Shown: positions 15,898 through 24,165 of the stretch, piece after piece
Layout of the letters: each line of letters begins with the position of its first letter
Numbering within the stretch: the first letter of the stretch is position 1
Assembly: GCA_963736695.1 (NCBI GenBank)
Contig: CAVTPU010000004.1
Location: forward strand, 2,232,001-2,296,000
Origin: CAVTPU01 sp963736695
GTDB lineage: Bacteria > Actinomycetota > Actinomycetes > Mycobacteriales > Micromonosporaceae
Direction of reading: 5' to 3'
Length of the DNA stretch: 64,000 bases
The notes under the pieces: model-generated
Databases searched by the model: none
Told to the model about the DNA's origin: nothing
Seen by the model: only the letters and a program-made list of their open reading frames with translations
Made by a program: the position numbers and the translations under genes

Positions 15898-16266
15898 GTG
15901 CCCACCTATCAGTACGCCTGCACGGCCTGCGACCACCGGCTCGAGGCGGTCCAGTCCTTCAGCGACGACCCCCTCACCGAATGTCCGGCCTGCGAGGGGC
16001 GTCTGCGCAAGCTGTACTCCGCGGTCGGCATCGTCTTCAAGGGCTCCGGCTTCTATCGCACCGACTCACGGGCATCCGGCGACGCAACGAAGTCTCCGTC
16101 GGGCGACAACGGCGCGAAGAAGGACTCGGGATCGTCGGGCTCCGGCTCGTCGGACTCGGCCACCACGACCTCATCAAGCCCCACATCGTCAAGCTCCACC
16201 GGATCAAGCTCTACCGGGTCAAGCTCCACGGCATCGTCAACGGCGACGCCGGCCGCGAAGAGTTGA
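15898..16266 (+). CDS. FmdB-family zinc ribbon protein
   Basis: The 122-residue protein starts at GTG 15898 behind GGAGG. The N-terminal 45 residues are the FmdB/CxxC_CXXC_SSSS zinc ribbon (PTYQYACTACDHRLE, then ECPACEGRLRKLYSAVGI), with Cys8, 11, 29 and 32 as zinc ligands. FKGSGFYRTDSR follows, then a Ser/Thr-rich tail of about 60 residues with repeated GSSST units. The family's function is unsettled. The perfect CIRCE element in front suggests heat-shock control by HrcA, which would link this zinc ribbon to protein quality control (inference). Confidence 0.93.
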   Translation: MPTYQYACTACDHRLEAVQSFSDDPLTECPACEGRLRKLYSAVGIVFKGSGFYRTDSRASGDATKSPSGDNGAKKDSGSSGSGSSDSATTTSSSPTSSSSTGSSSTGSSSTASSTATPAAKS

Positions 16267-16283
16267 CCCCGACGCCTGAGCGG

Positions 16284-16502
16284 TCACTGCCAGTGGGGCG
16301 GACGCTGGTCGCGCAGCCACTGCGCGTCGTCGGCCCGTTCCCAGTGCCGCTCGCCCCATGCCTCATCCCGATCGCCCACCGGCGACACGGGCAGCACGCC
16401 GCCGTCATCGTGGACACCCAGTCGACGTCGGGGCTCAGGCCCCGTCATCTGCGGCCCCATCATCCGCGATGCGTCGCTCGACGGTTCGTCGGTCGGCTCC
16501 AT
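16284..16502 (-). CDS. Small hypothetical protein ending WLRDQRPPHWQ
   Basis: This 72-residue protein is convergent with fmdB and divergent from the methyltransferase gene. Its charged, Trp-rich C-terminus (EAWGERHWERADDAQWLRDQ, then RPPHW) resembles small conserved actinobacterial proteins that end W-L-R-x-Q-R-P-P-H-W (recalled, not verified). The N-terminus is low-complexity. No domain, membrane segment or signal peptide is seen. It fits snugly between neighbours (17-bp gap to fmdB), which supports it as a real gene. The function is unknown. Confidence 0.65.
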   Translation of the reverse strand: MEPTDEPSSDASRMMGPQMTGPEPRRRLGVHDDGGVLPVSPVGDRDEAWGERHWERADDAQWLRDQRPPHWQ

Positions 16503-16572
16503 GCGACCACCATATCTCGCCCGACCCGGTCCCCCTCACCACCGACGGGCTCTCCCGTCGAAACGCGCCCCC

Positions 16573-17820
16573 ATGGCTGAACCTCTCGCCGCCGCGCTCG
16601 CCGACATCCGGGCCCTGCTTATCGATCCACGACAACTCGTACGCGCGGTCGCCGCCGGCCGAAGGCGCGGCGCGACCCCGGAGTGGACCCGAGTGACCCT
16701 GCGCCCGGTCCGAGTGAAAGCCGGCCTTCGACTGCAGTTGGTCACCGACGACGGCGTACGCCCAACAACCACGAACCTCGAGTGGGGCGCGCCGGTCGAG
16801 TCCACAGTGGATGCCTTGCTGGCGCAGCCGTTCGGCAACTGGCATGTGTGGACCCACGATCAGATCCGACAACTTCGCGTCACCAAACGAGGCGAGGCGA
16901 TGGTGCACCGCAGCGATGCGGTTCTGGCCTCCACAAAGGAGCCCGCGGACACTGAGTCCACATCAGACAGTTTCGCGGCCGCCACCGCTCATGACCGCAC
17001 GGCGGCGCACCTCATCGACTCCGGCGATCCGCTCTTCGACGTCATCGGCGGCACCGCGGCCAAACGCCGGCAGGTCGACGCGTTTCTGCGTGCCCTCACC
17101 GCGACCATCGGCGATCCGGGTTCACTGCCGGATCCCCTGCGGGTCATCGACCTGGGGTGCGGCAACGCCTATCTGAGCTTCGCCGCCCACCGCTATCTCT
17201 CCGAACGAACCGACGGCGCCGTGACGTTGACCGGCGTCGACATTCGCGAAGACCAACGCGATCGCAACACCCGGTTGGCCGGACAGCTCGGCTGGACCGA
17301 ACAGGTGCGATTCATCGCGTCGTCGATCGGCGACATGTCGCTGGAGCCGGCAGACATCGTGTTGGCCTTGCACGCCTGTGACACGGCCACCGACGACGCA
17401 CTCGCGTGGGCGGTGCGGTCCAACGCCCGGTGGATCCTCGCCGCGCCATGCTGTCACCATGACGTCGCGGCCCAGTTGCGTCGACAGACGACACCGCACC
17501 CCTATGAGACACTGACCCGGCACGCCATCCTGCGAGAACGGTTCGCCGATGTCCTCACCGATTCGCTGCGGGCGGCGTTGCTGCGCCTGCACGGATATCG
17601 CGTCGAGGTCGTCGAGTTCATCGACTCCACGCACACGCCGCGAAATCTGTTGTTGCGGGCCGAGTTCACCGGAGCGGCACCCACCGCCGCGCAACGCGAC
17701 GCCTATGACTCACTCGTCGCCCATTGGAATATCACGCCGCGCCTGAGCCAGTTGCTCACATCCGCCGATGACCAGTCGCAACGCCGAGAGCATTCACAAA
17801 AGCACCTGGATGAGGGATAG
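16573..17820 (+). CDS. SAM-dependent methyltransferase, METTL25/RRNAD1-like
   Basis: The protein has about 415 residues from ATG 16573 (MAEPLAAALADIRALL). An N-terminal domain of about 150 residues precedes a Rossmann methyltransferase domain with motif I VIDLGCGNAYLSFAAHRYL and acidic turn LTGVDIREDQ. A distinctive LALHACDTATDDAL motif and a late LAAPCCHHDVAAQL motif follow. The last two motifs characterise the METTL25/RRNAD1-like branch (family knowledge), where Cys residues follow the catalytic strand. RNA is a plausible substrate, but this is not established. An alternative start at 16501 would overlap the divergent small gene. Confidence 0.85.
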   Translation: MAEPLAAALADIRALLIDPRQLVRAVAAGRRRGATPEWTRVTLRPVRVKAGLRLQLVTDDGVRPTTTNLEWGAPVESTVDALLAQPFGNWHVWTHDQIRQLRVTKRGEAMVHRSDAVLASTKEPADTESTSDSFAAATAHDRTAAHLIDSGDPLFDVIGGTAAKRRQVDAFLRALTATIGDPGSLPDPLRVIDLGCGNAYLSFAAHRYLSERTDGAVTLTGVDIREDQRDRNTRLAGQLGWTEQVRFIASSIGDMSLEPADIVLALHACDTATDDALAWAVRSNARWILAAPCCHHDVAAQLRRQTTPHPYETLTRHAILRERFADVLTDSLRAALLRLHGYRVEVVEFIDSTHTPRNLLLRAEFTGAAPTAAQRDAYDSLVAHWNITPRLSQLLTSADDQSQRREHSQKHLDEG

Positions 17821-19045
17821 GTCGCCCGCCGCGCGTGCCCTCACGGTGACGTCATTCGTTAGTCTCGACGTGCCATCATTACCTGGGCGGGTCCACCCGC
17901 ATTCGCAGGACTCCTGGCGCCGTGCCGCCGCAGTCACCGGCCGCGCCGCACTCACCGCGATCCTCATCGCACCCGTGTTTCCGCTGGCGCTGAGCGCGGC
18001 ACCACAACGGATCGGCGAGCAACGCGAGACGGACGCCGACTCCCACAACCAACGCGCCATGACCGCGATCACGGTCCCCCCATCTCGATCGCCTGCCTCC
18101 ACTGTGAACTTCGGCCTGCTGAGCCGACCGTTGACGGCTTCGAGGTCAGCGGATCGGTTAGCTGCAGACCAGCCCGGAGTCGGTCGAATTTCGGTGGATC
18201 GCGTTCGCGACAGGGCGGGCCTCGCGCGGGCCACCGCGCAACTGCAGACCATGCTGGCCCAGCAGAACACGCTGCGCGCCGACATCGCCTGGGTGAAGGC
18301 CAGAATCGCGCAACTGCGCAGCATTGCCGACGCGATCCGCGCGGAGATCGCCACCACGGACTATTCCCTCGCCCGGCCATCCATGCATGATCTGCTCCTC
18401 GACACCGCCTGGTCGCACGGCTTCGCCGACCGTCTCACCACAATGGACGCTCTTGTCCGCGATCGGACCGCACGGCTGACCCTCATCGAGGCACAGTGGC
18501 GCAGCGCCCTCTATCGCCTTGACGCGTTGCGGGGCCGAGAGGCTCGGCTCGCAGCCGATGCCGTGGCAGCGCGCCGCGTCGTCAACGCGGGACAGGCTCT
18601 GGTGGCTCGCGCGCAGCGCGTCGCGGCCGCGGCGTCTCGCAGCGCGGCCCGACGTTCCGACACCACCGCACCCTCGACGGGTTCGCCATGGAAGAACTCA
18701 ACGGCGAGTCGGGTGGTCGCTTTCGCTTATGCGCAGCTCGGCAAACCCTATCGGTTCGCCGCAGCCGGCCCCGGGGCATTCGATTGCTCAGGCCTCACAC
18801 TGGCATCGTGGCGGGCGGTGGGAGTCACCCTGCCCCATAGCGCCGCACAGCAGTTCCGCGCGGTGCCGTCGGTCAGCAGATCGGCCCTGCGCCCCGGCGA
18901 CCTGGTCTTCTATTATTCGGACCTGCACCACGTCGCACTCTATGTCGGCGGCGGAAAGGTCATTCACGCCCCAGAGCCGGGCCAGTCGATCACCATACGG
19001 CCGGTCGACTTCGCGCCGTTGCGCGGGTTCGGCCGACCCAACTGA
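17810..19045 (+). CDS. Secreted NlpC/P60 endopeptidase with N-terminal coiled coil
   Basis: A signal peptide (ALTAILIAPVFPLALSA) is followed by a coiled-coil region at roughly residues 120-270. A C-terminal NlpC/P60 domain follows: VVAFAYAQLGKPYRFAAAGP, GAFDCSGLTLASW with the catalytic Cys, DLHHVALYVGGG with the catalytic His, and VIHAPEPG. Such enzymes cut D-Glu-meso-DAP bonds in peptidoglycan stems, like RipA/RpfB partners. The start is uncertain: ATG 17810 overlaps the methyltransferase end, and GTG 17870 would shorten the N-region. It is convergent with another coiled-coil wall hydrolase, so the two probably act in the same wall-remodelling process. Confidence 0.9.
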   Translation: MRDRSPAARALTVTSFVSLDVPSLPGRVHPHSQDSWRRAAAVTGRAALTAILIAPVFPLALSAAPQRIGEQRETDADSHNQRAMTAITVPPSRSPASTVNFGLLSRPLTASRSADRLAADQPGVGRISVDRVRDRAGLARATAQLQTMLAQQNTLRADIAWVKARIAQLRSIADAIRAEIATTDYSLARPSMHDLLLDTAWSHGFADRLTTMDALVRDRTARLTLIEAQWRSALYRLDALRGREARLAADAVAARRVVNAGQALVARAQRVAAAASRSAARRSDTTAPSTGSPWKNSTASRVVAFAYAQLGKPYRFAAAGPGAFDCSGLTLASWRAVGVTLPHSAAQQFRAVPSVSRSALRPGDLVFYYSDLHHVALYVGGGKVIHAPEPGQSITIRPVDFAPLRGFGRPN

Positions 19046-19081
19046 CACGGCCCACCGGCCTATGTCGAGCCTTTCACACCG

Positions 19082-20104
19082 TCAGAGCATCGATAAGTGC
19101 ACGTGGTTGGTGTGTTCGCCGGATGCGCCTCCGGATCCGGAATACGACCGCCAACCGACACCGGGCATCCAGATCTGCCTATACCAGATCACATACATCA
19201 CACCCAGCGCCTCGGCGTTGCTCTTGCACCAAGCTGCGAGCCGGTTGCCATATGTCCGATCGCCGCCGGTCGCGGCACCGGCGAACCCGTTGCGCGCCGA
19301 CGAGAAGTCACACGCCCGCCCCCGCGGGTGCTCACCCCAACTCTGTGTTCGCCAGCACTTGGTGAAGCGGGTGAAGCCGGCCAGCCGCGCTTCGGTCACC
19401 GCGTGATAGGTGCGGGGCGTGATGCACCCGCCGGTGCCGGTGGGGTCCTTGACGCTGCATGACTCGCCCGGCCAGCCGCCATCGGACCGGCGGGGTGCGG
19501 GCTGCGCCTTCGGCGGCGGCCCGGTGTAGCCGGCGGAGACGAGACCGCCGACCGAGGCGAGCGCCTTCTCGGCGTCGCGCTTCTGCTTGTCGAGCGCGGC
19601 GAGTTGCTGCGCCTGGGTCGCCACCTCTTTCTCAAGAAGTTGCTTCTGCCGCTTGGAGTCGTCGCGGGTTTCGCGATATTTGCGCAGCTGTTCGTCGTCG
19701 CGCCACACGAGATAGTCGGCCACCGCCGCGCCCCGCAGCATCTCCTCCGCTGACCCTTCCCCGACGAGGATGCTGGTGACGACGCTAATTTCGCTGCCTT
19801 TGTATCTCGCGGCGGCGATCTCGCCGACTTTGGCGGTGAGTCGCACGAGGTTGGTCTCGGACTCCTGAAGCCGTTTGGCGATCGCCTCTTGCCGGGCACG
19901 TGAGGCGGTGAGCTTGGCCTTGGCTGTGTAGTAGCTCTTGGCAGAGGCTTCGAGTTTCTCTCGAAGCGTCATGCTGCCGCCCTCGTCATCGGTGTTTGGA
20001 TCGGCCATCACCGGGGATGACGCGCCGAAGACCGCGAGGAGTGAGGCCAACAGGACCAAAATGGTCGCCGTCCGCCACCATCGGTCAGGAGGACGTCCCG
20101 CCAT
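19082..20104 (-). CDS. Secreted coiled-coil protein with M15-like (ARB_07466-type) C-terminal domain
   Basis: The 340-residue protein has a signal peptide (TATILVLLASLLAVFGASSPVMA) and a long coiled coil at about 45-195 (LTASRARQEAIAKRLQESE). A Pro-rich linker follows, then a C-terminal domain of about 130 residues. That domain has EHPRGRACDFS and HTNHVHLSM, the H-x-x-G-x-A-x-D and H-x-H pattern of M15-like zinc D,D-peptidases, and several Cys residues (SCSV, GCIT, KCWR, WCKS). It probably cleaves or binds peptidoglycan outside the cell. The coiled coil resembles those of FtsX-linked hydrolases such as RipC. It is convergent with the NlpC/P60 gene. Confidence 0.85.
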   Translation of the reverse strand: MAGRPPDRWWRTATILVLLASLLAVFGASSPVMADPNTDDEGGSMTLREKLEASAKSYYTAKAKLTASRARQEAIAKRLQESETNLVRLTAKVGEIAAARYKGSEISVVTSILVGEGSAEEMLRGAAVADYLVWRDDEQLRKYRETRDDSKRQKQLLEKEVATQAQQLAALDKQKRDAEKALASVGGLVSAGYTGPPPKAQPAPRRSDGGWPGESCSVKDPTGTGGCITPRTYHAVTEARLAGFTRFTKCWRTQSWGEHPRGRACDFSSARNGFAGAATGGDRTYGNRLAAWCKSNAEALGVMYVIWYRQIWMPGVGWRSYSGSGGASGEHTNHVHLSML

Positions 20105-20311
20105 GTGGTGGTCACACCTTTCCGTGCTTACCCCGGCTCACCCGAGAGTGAAGCGGCGGTGACCGCCGGTGGCGCTAGGGATGCGCCGCAGGGGCGACGG
20201 TCGCCGGTCAGAATAGCGGAAAGTTCTGCCATGTTCAGCGACAGTGGACCGAACAACACATAGTCTCACGTGCGGTGACGCAGTGGTGACAACCTGCCTC
20301 CTGCGCGGTTC

Positions 20312-21397
20312 TCAATAGGTTGGCCGCAACGCGATTGTCGGCGCGTCGGCCATGACCGACGACGACCCCGCGACGGGCCTGTAGAGGTGCATCGCCATCG
20401 CCGAGCGAACCAACACGACCCGCTCGTGCAGCTCGATGGAGTCCCATGGCGTGGTGGCATAGGGCTCCCCGCCCGTGAGCCGCACCTCGTTCGTCGGGCC
20501 GAAGGGAGACGTGCGGCTGCGAATCACCGTGCCATTCGTCGATGTGTCGTGCACCAACAAGGTCTCCCGATGCAGCTCAAGCCGCAGATGACTGCGGCTG
20601 ATCATGCTCACCCCGCCGCCGGTGACATAGGCGCCGATCGAGATGCCCGCCTCGGGCGACCGCCCAACCACCAGCGGAGGGCCAGTGCGAACGACGAACC
20701 GGTCGCGAACCCTGCCATCGACGATGAGCACCATCGTGGCCGACGCCAACCGTGGCCCCGCATTGGCGAGAGGCTCCTCGTGTCGAGGGCAGACCGGCAC
20801 CGCCGCACGCAGCCGCGGCACGGCTTGACTCGCCAACCGCCGGTCACCGAAGGTGGGGCACTCCCGGCGGGGGCACCGCCACACTCGGCTCAACACCGGC
20901 ATGTCCGCATTGCTCGCCGGCTCGGCCACCGGACCGAGCACCTGGGCACCGCCCTCGCCCGGCACGAGAAGCAGCACCCGGCCGGAGTCCTCGTGCAGCC
21001 AGGGGAACTGCGTCGGCCCAGTCGGCAGAGTGCGTGTCACCACGGGCAACCCGGTCATGTCGGCGATCTCGCACACCCGATCGTCGACGGTCGGCACCAC
21101 CTCGATAAGCCCGTCGCCGGCCCATCGCCCCAGCACCATACGTTCCTTCGAGGTGAGGTCGGCGTCGGTGAGCAGCGCTCGTCCCGCCACCGGATAGATC
21201 TTGAAGGCATCGTCTCCGTAATGTCGAACCAAGGCGTCGACGAGCAACCCCACACGCAGCAGGTTCACGGGCCGGCCGCCGTCGAGAGCGTCGAACCACG
21301 CCACTTCGCCGAGATCGACGACCACTTGTGCGAGCGCCGCGTCGGTGGTGAGATGACGCTCGATGGCGTCGAGCACGGAAGTGACCTCGAACCGCAT
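20312..21397 (-). CDS. FHA-domain protein with N-terminal helical domain and Cys pairs
   Basis: The protein starts at ATG 21397 (MRFEVTSVLDAIERHL) behind GAGGAGGAG. Residues 1-150 form a domain I do not recognise. A Cys cluster follows (WRCPRRECPTFG and VPVCPRHEEP) that could bind zinc. The C-terminal FHA domain spans about residues 225-310, with LVVGRSPEAGISIG, ISRSHLRLEL and VHDTSTNGT, the classic phosphothreonine-binding signature. It probably recognises a phosphorylated partner of a Ser/Thr kinase. A kinase gene is 14 kb away at 35600, too far to assign as the partner. The last 50 residues are a tail without known motifs. Confidence 0.85.
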   Translation of the reverse strand: MRFEVTSVLDAIERHLTTDAALAQVVVDLGEVAWFDALDGGRPVNLLRVGLLVDALVRHYGDDAFKIYPVAGRALLTDADLTSKERMVLGRWAGDGLIEVVPTVDDRVCEIADMTGLPVVTRTLPTGPTQFPWLHEDSGRVLLLVPGEGGAQVLGPVAEPASNADMPVLSRVWRCPRRECPTFGDRRLASQAVPRLRAAVPVCPRHEEPLANAGPRLASATMVLIVDGRVRDRFVVRTGPPLVVGRSPEAGISIGAYVTGGGVSMISRSHLRLELHRETLLVHDTSTNGTVIRSRTSPFGPTNEVRLTGGEPYATTPWDSIELHERVVLVRSAMAMHLYRPVAGSSSVMADAPTIALRPTY

Positions 21398-21510
21398 CCC
21401 GCTCCTCCTCGACCGCACACAGTCCTGCCCACCCTAGTCGGCGCTGCGGGAAAAACCATCTGGCCCTGCAACGGTTCGGTTGCAGCTGACGCACTCGTCA
21501 GGTCATGCGC

Positions 21511-23097
21511 TCAGTCGGCGCAGAAAAAGCCGTCGAGATAGCTCTCGATCACCTCGGCCGCCGCCGGTTCGGCGAAGAGCGGGCCCTGCCCCAGGTGACA
21601 CCCCGTGGCCTGCACTAATCGCCGGTCGGCCCATGTCTCTAGGCCCTGAGCGACGACGTCGAAGGCGAGCTGACGCCCGAGTCCGACCATGACCTCGATC
21701 ACCTCGAGGTCGGGTGGACGAAGCGGGGACCGCCCTATCTTCACCACGTCAACCGGAAGAATCCGCAGCAGGTCGAGCGCGCCTGATCCGACGACGGCGA
21801 AGTCGTCGAGCGCCGTGCGCACCCCACGTGCCCGGACCTGTCGCAGGCACGCCTCGACGACGTCGGTGTCGACGGCTCCCGGCCGTTGGTCCAGCTCGAT
21901 CACGAGACGATTGGCGGGCAGCCCGTACGCGATGATGGCTTCATCGATGTCGGCACAGAGCCCTCCCCCGCCCGCGTCGAGTCCGGCGAGCTGGTGCCAC
22001 CCGACGTTGAGTGACAACACGAGGTCCCGACCCGCGGCGAGCCACTGTGCGAGTTGACGCGAGGCGTGATCAACCGACCAGCTGCTGATCTCGTCGATGA
22101 GCCCGAGCCGGGCGGCCACGGGCGCGAGCTGGGTGAGGGTCAGCCTGCCGAGCGTGGGATGCATCCAGCAGAGCGTCGCCTCGACCGCGTAGGGATAGTC
22201 CAGCCCGAGGTCCATGATCGGCTGATAGAGCAGGTCGAGTTCGCCGCGCACCAACGCACCCGGCAGGTCGCGCCGCATGACGATCTGCTGGTCGGGGTCG
22301 CCGTCGAGACCATTGGTGGGGCTCCACGTCGACGGCGGTCCGGTCGTCGCGACGTGATGAAGTGCGGCCTCCGCTCGTCGCAACGCCTCGTCGTGTCGAG
22401 CTGCGGCGAGCGGGTCGGCGCCCCGCACCGCCGTGGTGAAACGTTGCGACCCCCGCCGACGCTGCCGCACGTCTCGCAACCCCACCACGAGCCAACCCGC
22501 CCGCGGAGCGACTCTCACGGCGAGCTCGACGTCGCGCCACCGACCACGGCCGTCTCGCAGCCTGGTCTCGATCAGCTCTGATTGTGGATTGATAGCGGGG
22601 TTGCGCGCCGCGTGATCGACGAGCCGCCGCAGCCGCCCCAGCGCGACGAGGGCGTCGTGCGGATGCAGCACCGACAGAAAGTGCCTCCGCGCGCCGGCGA
22701 GGTTGCTCAACGCGAACTCGTCGGTGACGGCCGGCGACTGCCACCGAACTTCGAGATCGCCATCGAGCACCACCGTCGCCTCGCCGTTGGCGTGGGCGAT
22801 ACGTCGGAACCTGCCGGGCCACATGCCCTCATGCAGGGCTCGGCGAATGCGACCGCACAGGGCCCGGGCCAGGCGCCGACCGACGGCCATGGAGCCGCGC
22901 AGACACCGTGTGACCGCGCCGAGGGAAGAGCCGAGTTGCGGGGCCGGACAGAAGTGCGCGACGCGGGCTCGCCCGGCGGTCGCCGCGACCGTCGCCCAGT
23001 CGCCGGCGACACGGCCGGCCACGGTGGGCGTACGGGCGAACGGGAGCGGCCGCCGCAGCGGCGCGGACACGTGTGGGGTGAACACGGTGCCGGGCAT
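21511..23097 (-). CDS. EAL-domain protein with degenerate c-di-GMP phosphodiesterase motifs
   Basis: The 528-residue protein has an N-terminal Arg-rich region, a PAS-like sensor at about 95-215 (ATVVLDGDLEVRWQSPAV, then HPHDALVALGRLR), and a C-terminal EAL domain from about 275. EAL motifs are altered: EAL is EAT (AVEATLCW), the DDFG strand is DDFAVVGSG, and the AEGVE loop is AQGLE with Gln in place of Glu. N-x-G-W-H-Q-L and VVKIG are retained. Loss of the AEGVE glutamate suggests weak or no hydrolysis, so it may be a c-di-GMP receptor. It is followed by the FHA gene on the same strand about 110 bp downstream. Confidence 0.85.
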   Translation of the reverse strand: MPGTVFTPHVSAPLRRPLPFARTPTVAGRVAGDWATVAATAGRARVAHFCPAPQLGSSLGAVTRCLRGSMAVGRRLARALCGRIRRALHEGMWPGRFRRIAHANGEATVVLDGDLEVRWQSPAVTDEFALSNLAGARRHFLSVLHPHDALVALGRLRRLVDHAARNPAINPQSELIETRLRDGRGRWRDVELAVRVAPRAGWLVVGLRDVRQRRRGSQRFTTAVRGADPLAAARHDEALRRAEAALHHVATTGPPSTWSPTNGLDGDPDQQIVMRRDLPGALVRGELDLLYQPIMDLGLDYPYAVEATLCWMHPTLGRLTLTQLAPVAARLGLIDEISSWSVDHASRQLAQWLAAGRDLVLSLNVGWHQLAGLDAGGGGLCADIDEAIIAYGLPANRLVIELDQRPGAVDTDVVEACLRQVRARGVRTALDDFAVVGSGALDLLRILPVDVVKIGRSPLRPPDLEVIEVMVGLGRQLAFDVVAQGLETWADRRLVQATGCHLGQGPLFAEPAAAEVIESYLDGFFCAD

Positions 23098-23274
23098 CCT
23101 TCAGGTTGAGGGGAGGGCGGGCGTGGGTGGGCGGCCGCTGGGCGCCTCGCGCGGCACGATGAACCAATCATCGTCGCCAACGAATCACCGGCAGTGTGGT
23201 TACGCCCTACCGCCAGAGACCGAGCTATGTGGATATGGCCACGCGGGCCACTCCGGGTGGAGTCCACTGGTCGC

Positions 23275-24165
23275 ATGGGCCAGATCCGGGTGGGCACCGC
23301 CTCGTGGACCGATCCGACTCTGCTCGCGTCAGGCTGGTATCCGCCCTCGGCGAACAGCCCCGAGGGGCGGCTGCGCTTCTATTGCGAACGGTTCCCCGTG
23401 GTGGAGGTCGACTCCACCTACTACGCCACGCCGGCCGAGCAGACGGTGCGGTTGTGGGTCGATCGCACGCCGACCCATTTTCGTTTCAATATCAAGGCGT
23501 TCAGCCTGCTCACCGGCCAACCGACTCGACCGGCCGCGTTGCCGAGCGATCTGCGACCCCAGACGGAGAAGAAGAGCCTCTATCGTGCCGATGTCGCCCC
23601 GCGGACCTATGACGAGCTGTGGAGCCGGTTTCTCACCGCCGTCCGACCGTTGGCCGACGTGGGGCGGCTCGGCGCACTGCTGTTTCAGTTTCCGCCGTGG
23701 TTCACCATCCGGCGGGACAACAAACAGCATCTGCTCGAGATCGCCGAGCGGTGTCGGCCACTGCCGGTCGCGGTCGAGTTTCGCCACCCGTCCTGGTTCG
23801 ACGGCGACAATGAGGCGCAGACCGTGCGGTTTCTTCGCGAGCACGGGCTCACGCTGGTCGGGGTCGACATGCCGCAGGGGCACACCTCGTCGGTGCGGCC
23901 GATTCTGGCCGCCACCACCGACTTGGCAATCGTCCGGTTCCACGGCCACAGTGAGCGCTGGACCAGCCGGGACATCCACGAAAAATATGGCTACCGCTAT
24001 CCGGACCCGCAGCTGCGGAGCTGGGCACCCCGATTGCGGCGGTTGGCCCGTGATGCGACCGAGACCCACGTCATCATGAACAACTGCTATGCCGACTATG
24101 CCCAGCGTGACGCCGCCCGGTTCACCGAACTTCTCAGCCCCGCGCCGGCAGGACGGTCCCGCTGA
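23275..24165 (+). CDS. DUF72 domain-containing protein
   Basis: The 296-residue protein starts at ATG 23275 (MGQIRVGTASWTDPTLLASG). It has the DUF72 hallmarks: the G-T-A-S-W-x-D start, YPPSANSPEGRLRFYCERFP, VEVDSTYYATP, FNIKAFSLLTGQP, LLFQFPPWF, VAVEFRHPSWF and a final VIMNNCYADYAQRDA. The fold is a TIM barrel related to endonuclease IV; the function is not established. Its 3' end overlaps the convergent fumarylacetoacetase gene by 32 bases. Divergent from the EAL gene with 177 bp between starts. It is complete for the family. Confidence 0.93.
   Translation: MGQIRVGTASWTDPTLLASGWYPPSANSPEGRLRFYCERFPVVEVDSTYYATPAEQTVRLWVDRTPTHFRFNIKAFSLLTGQPTRPAALPSDLRPQTEKKSLYRADVAPRTYDELWSRFLTAVRPLADVGRLGALLFQFPPWFTIRRDNKQHLLEIAERCRPLPVAVEFRHPSWFDGDNEAQTVRFLREHGLTLVGVDMPQGHTSSVRPILAATTDLAIVRFHGHSERWTSRDIHEKYGYRYPDPQLRSWAPRLRRLARDATETHVIMNNCYADYAQRDAARFTELLSPAPAGRSR

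Noticed and set aside
20105..20311. A c-di-AMP (ydaO-type) riboswitch before the secreted coiled-coil hydrolase gene
   Set aside because: Such riboswitches precede wall hydrolase genes in actinomycetes, but the conserved core segments are not seen here. Only a GGCGGTGACCGCC palindrome and a Gly-rich leader are present.
22703..24079. A 458-residue plus-strand frame across the EAL/DUF72 junction
   Set aside because: It runs antisense through the start of the EAL gene and out of frame through DUF72. It is Arg/Ser/Pro-rich with no domain.
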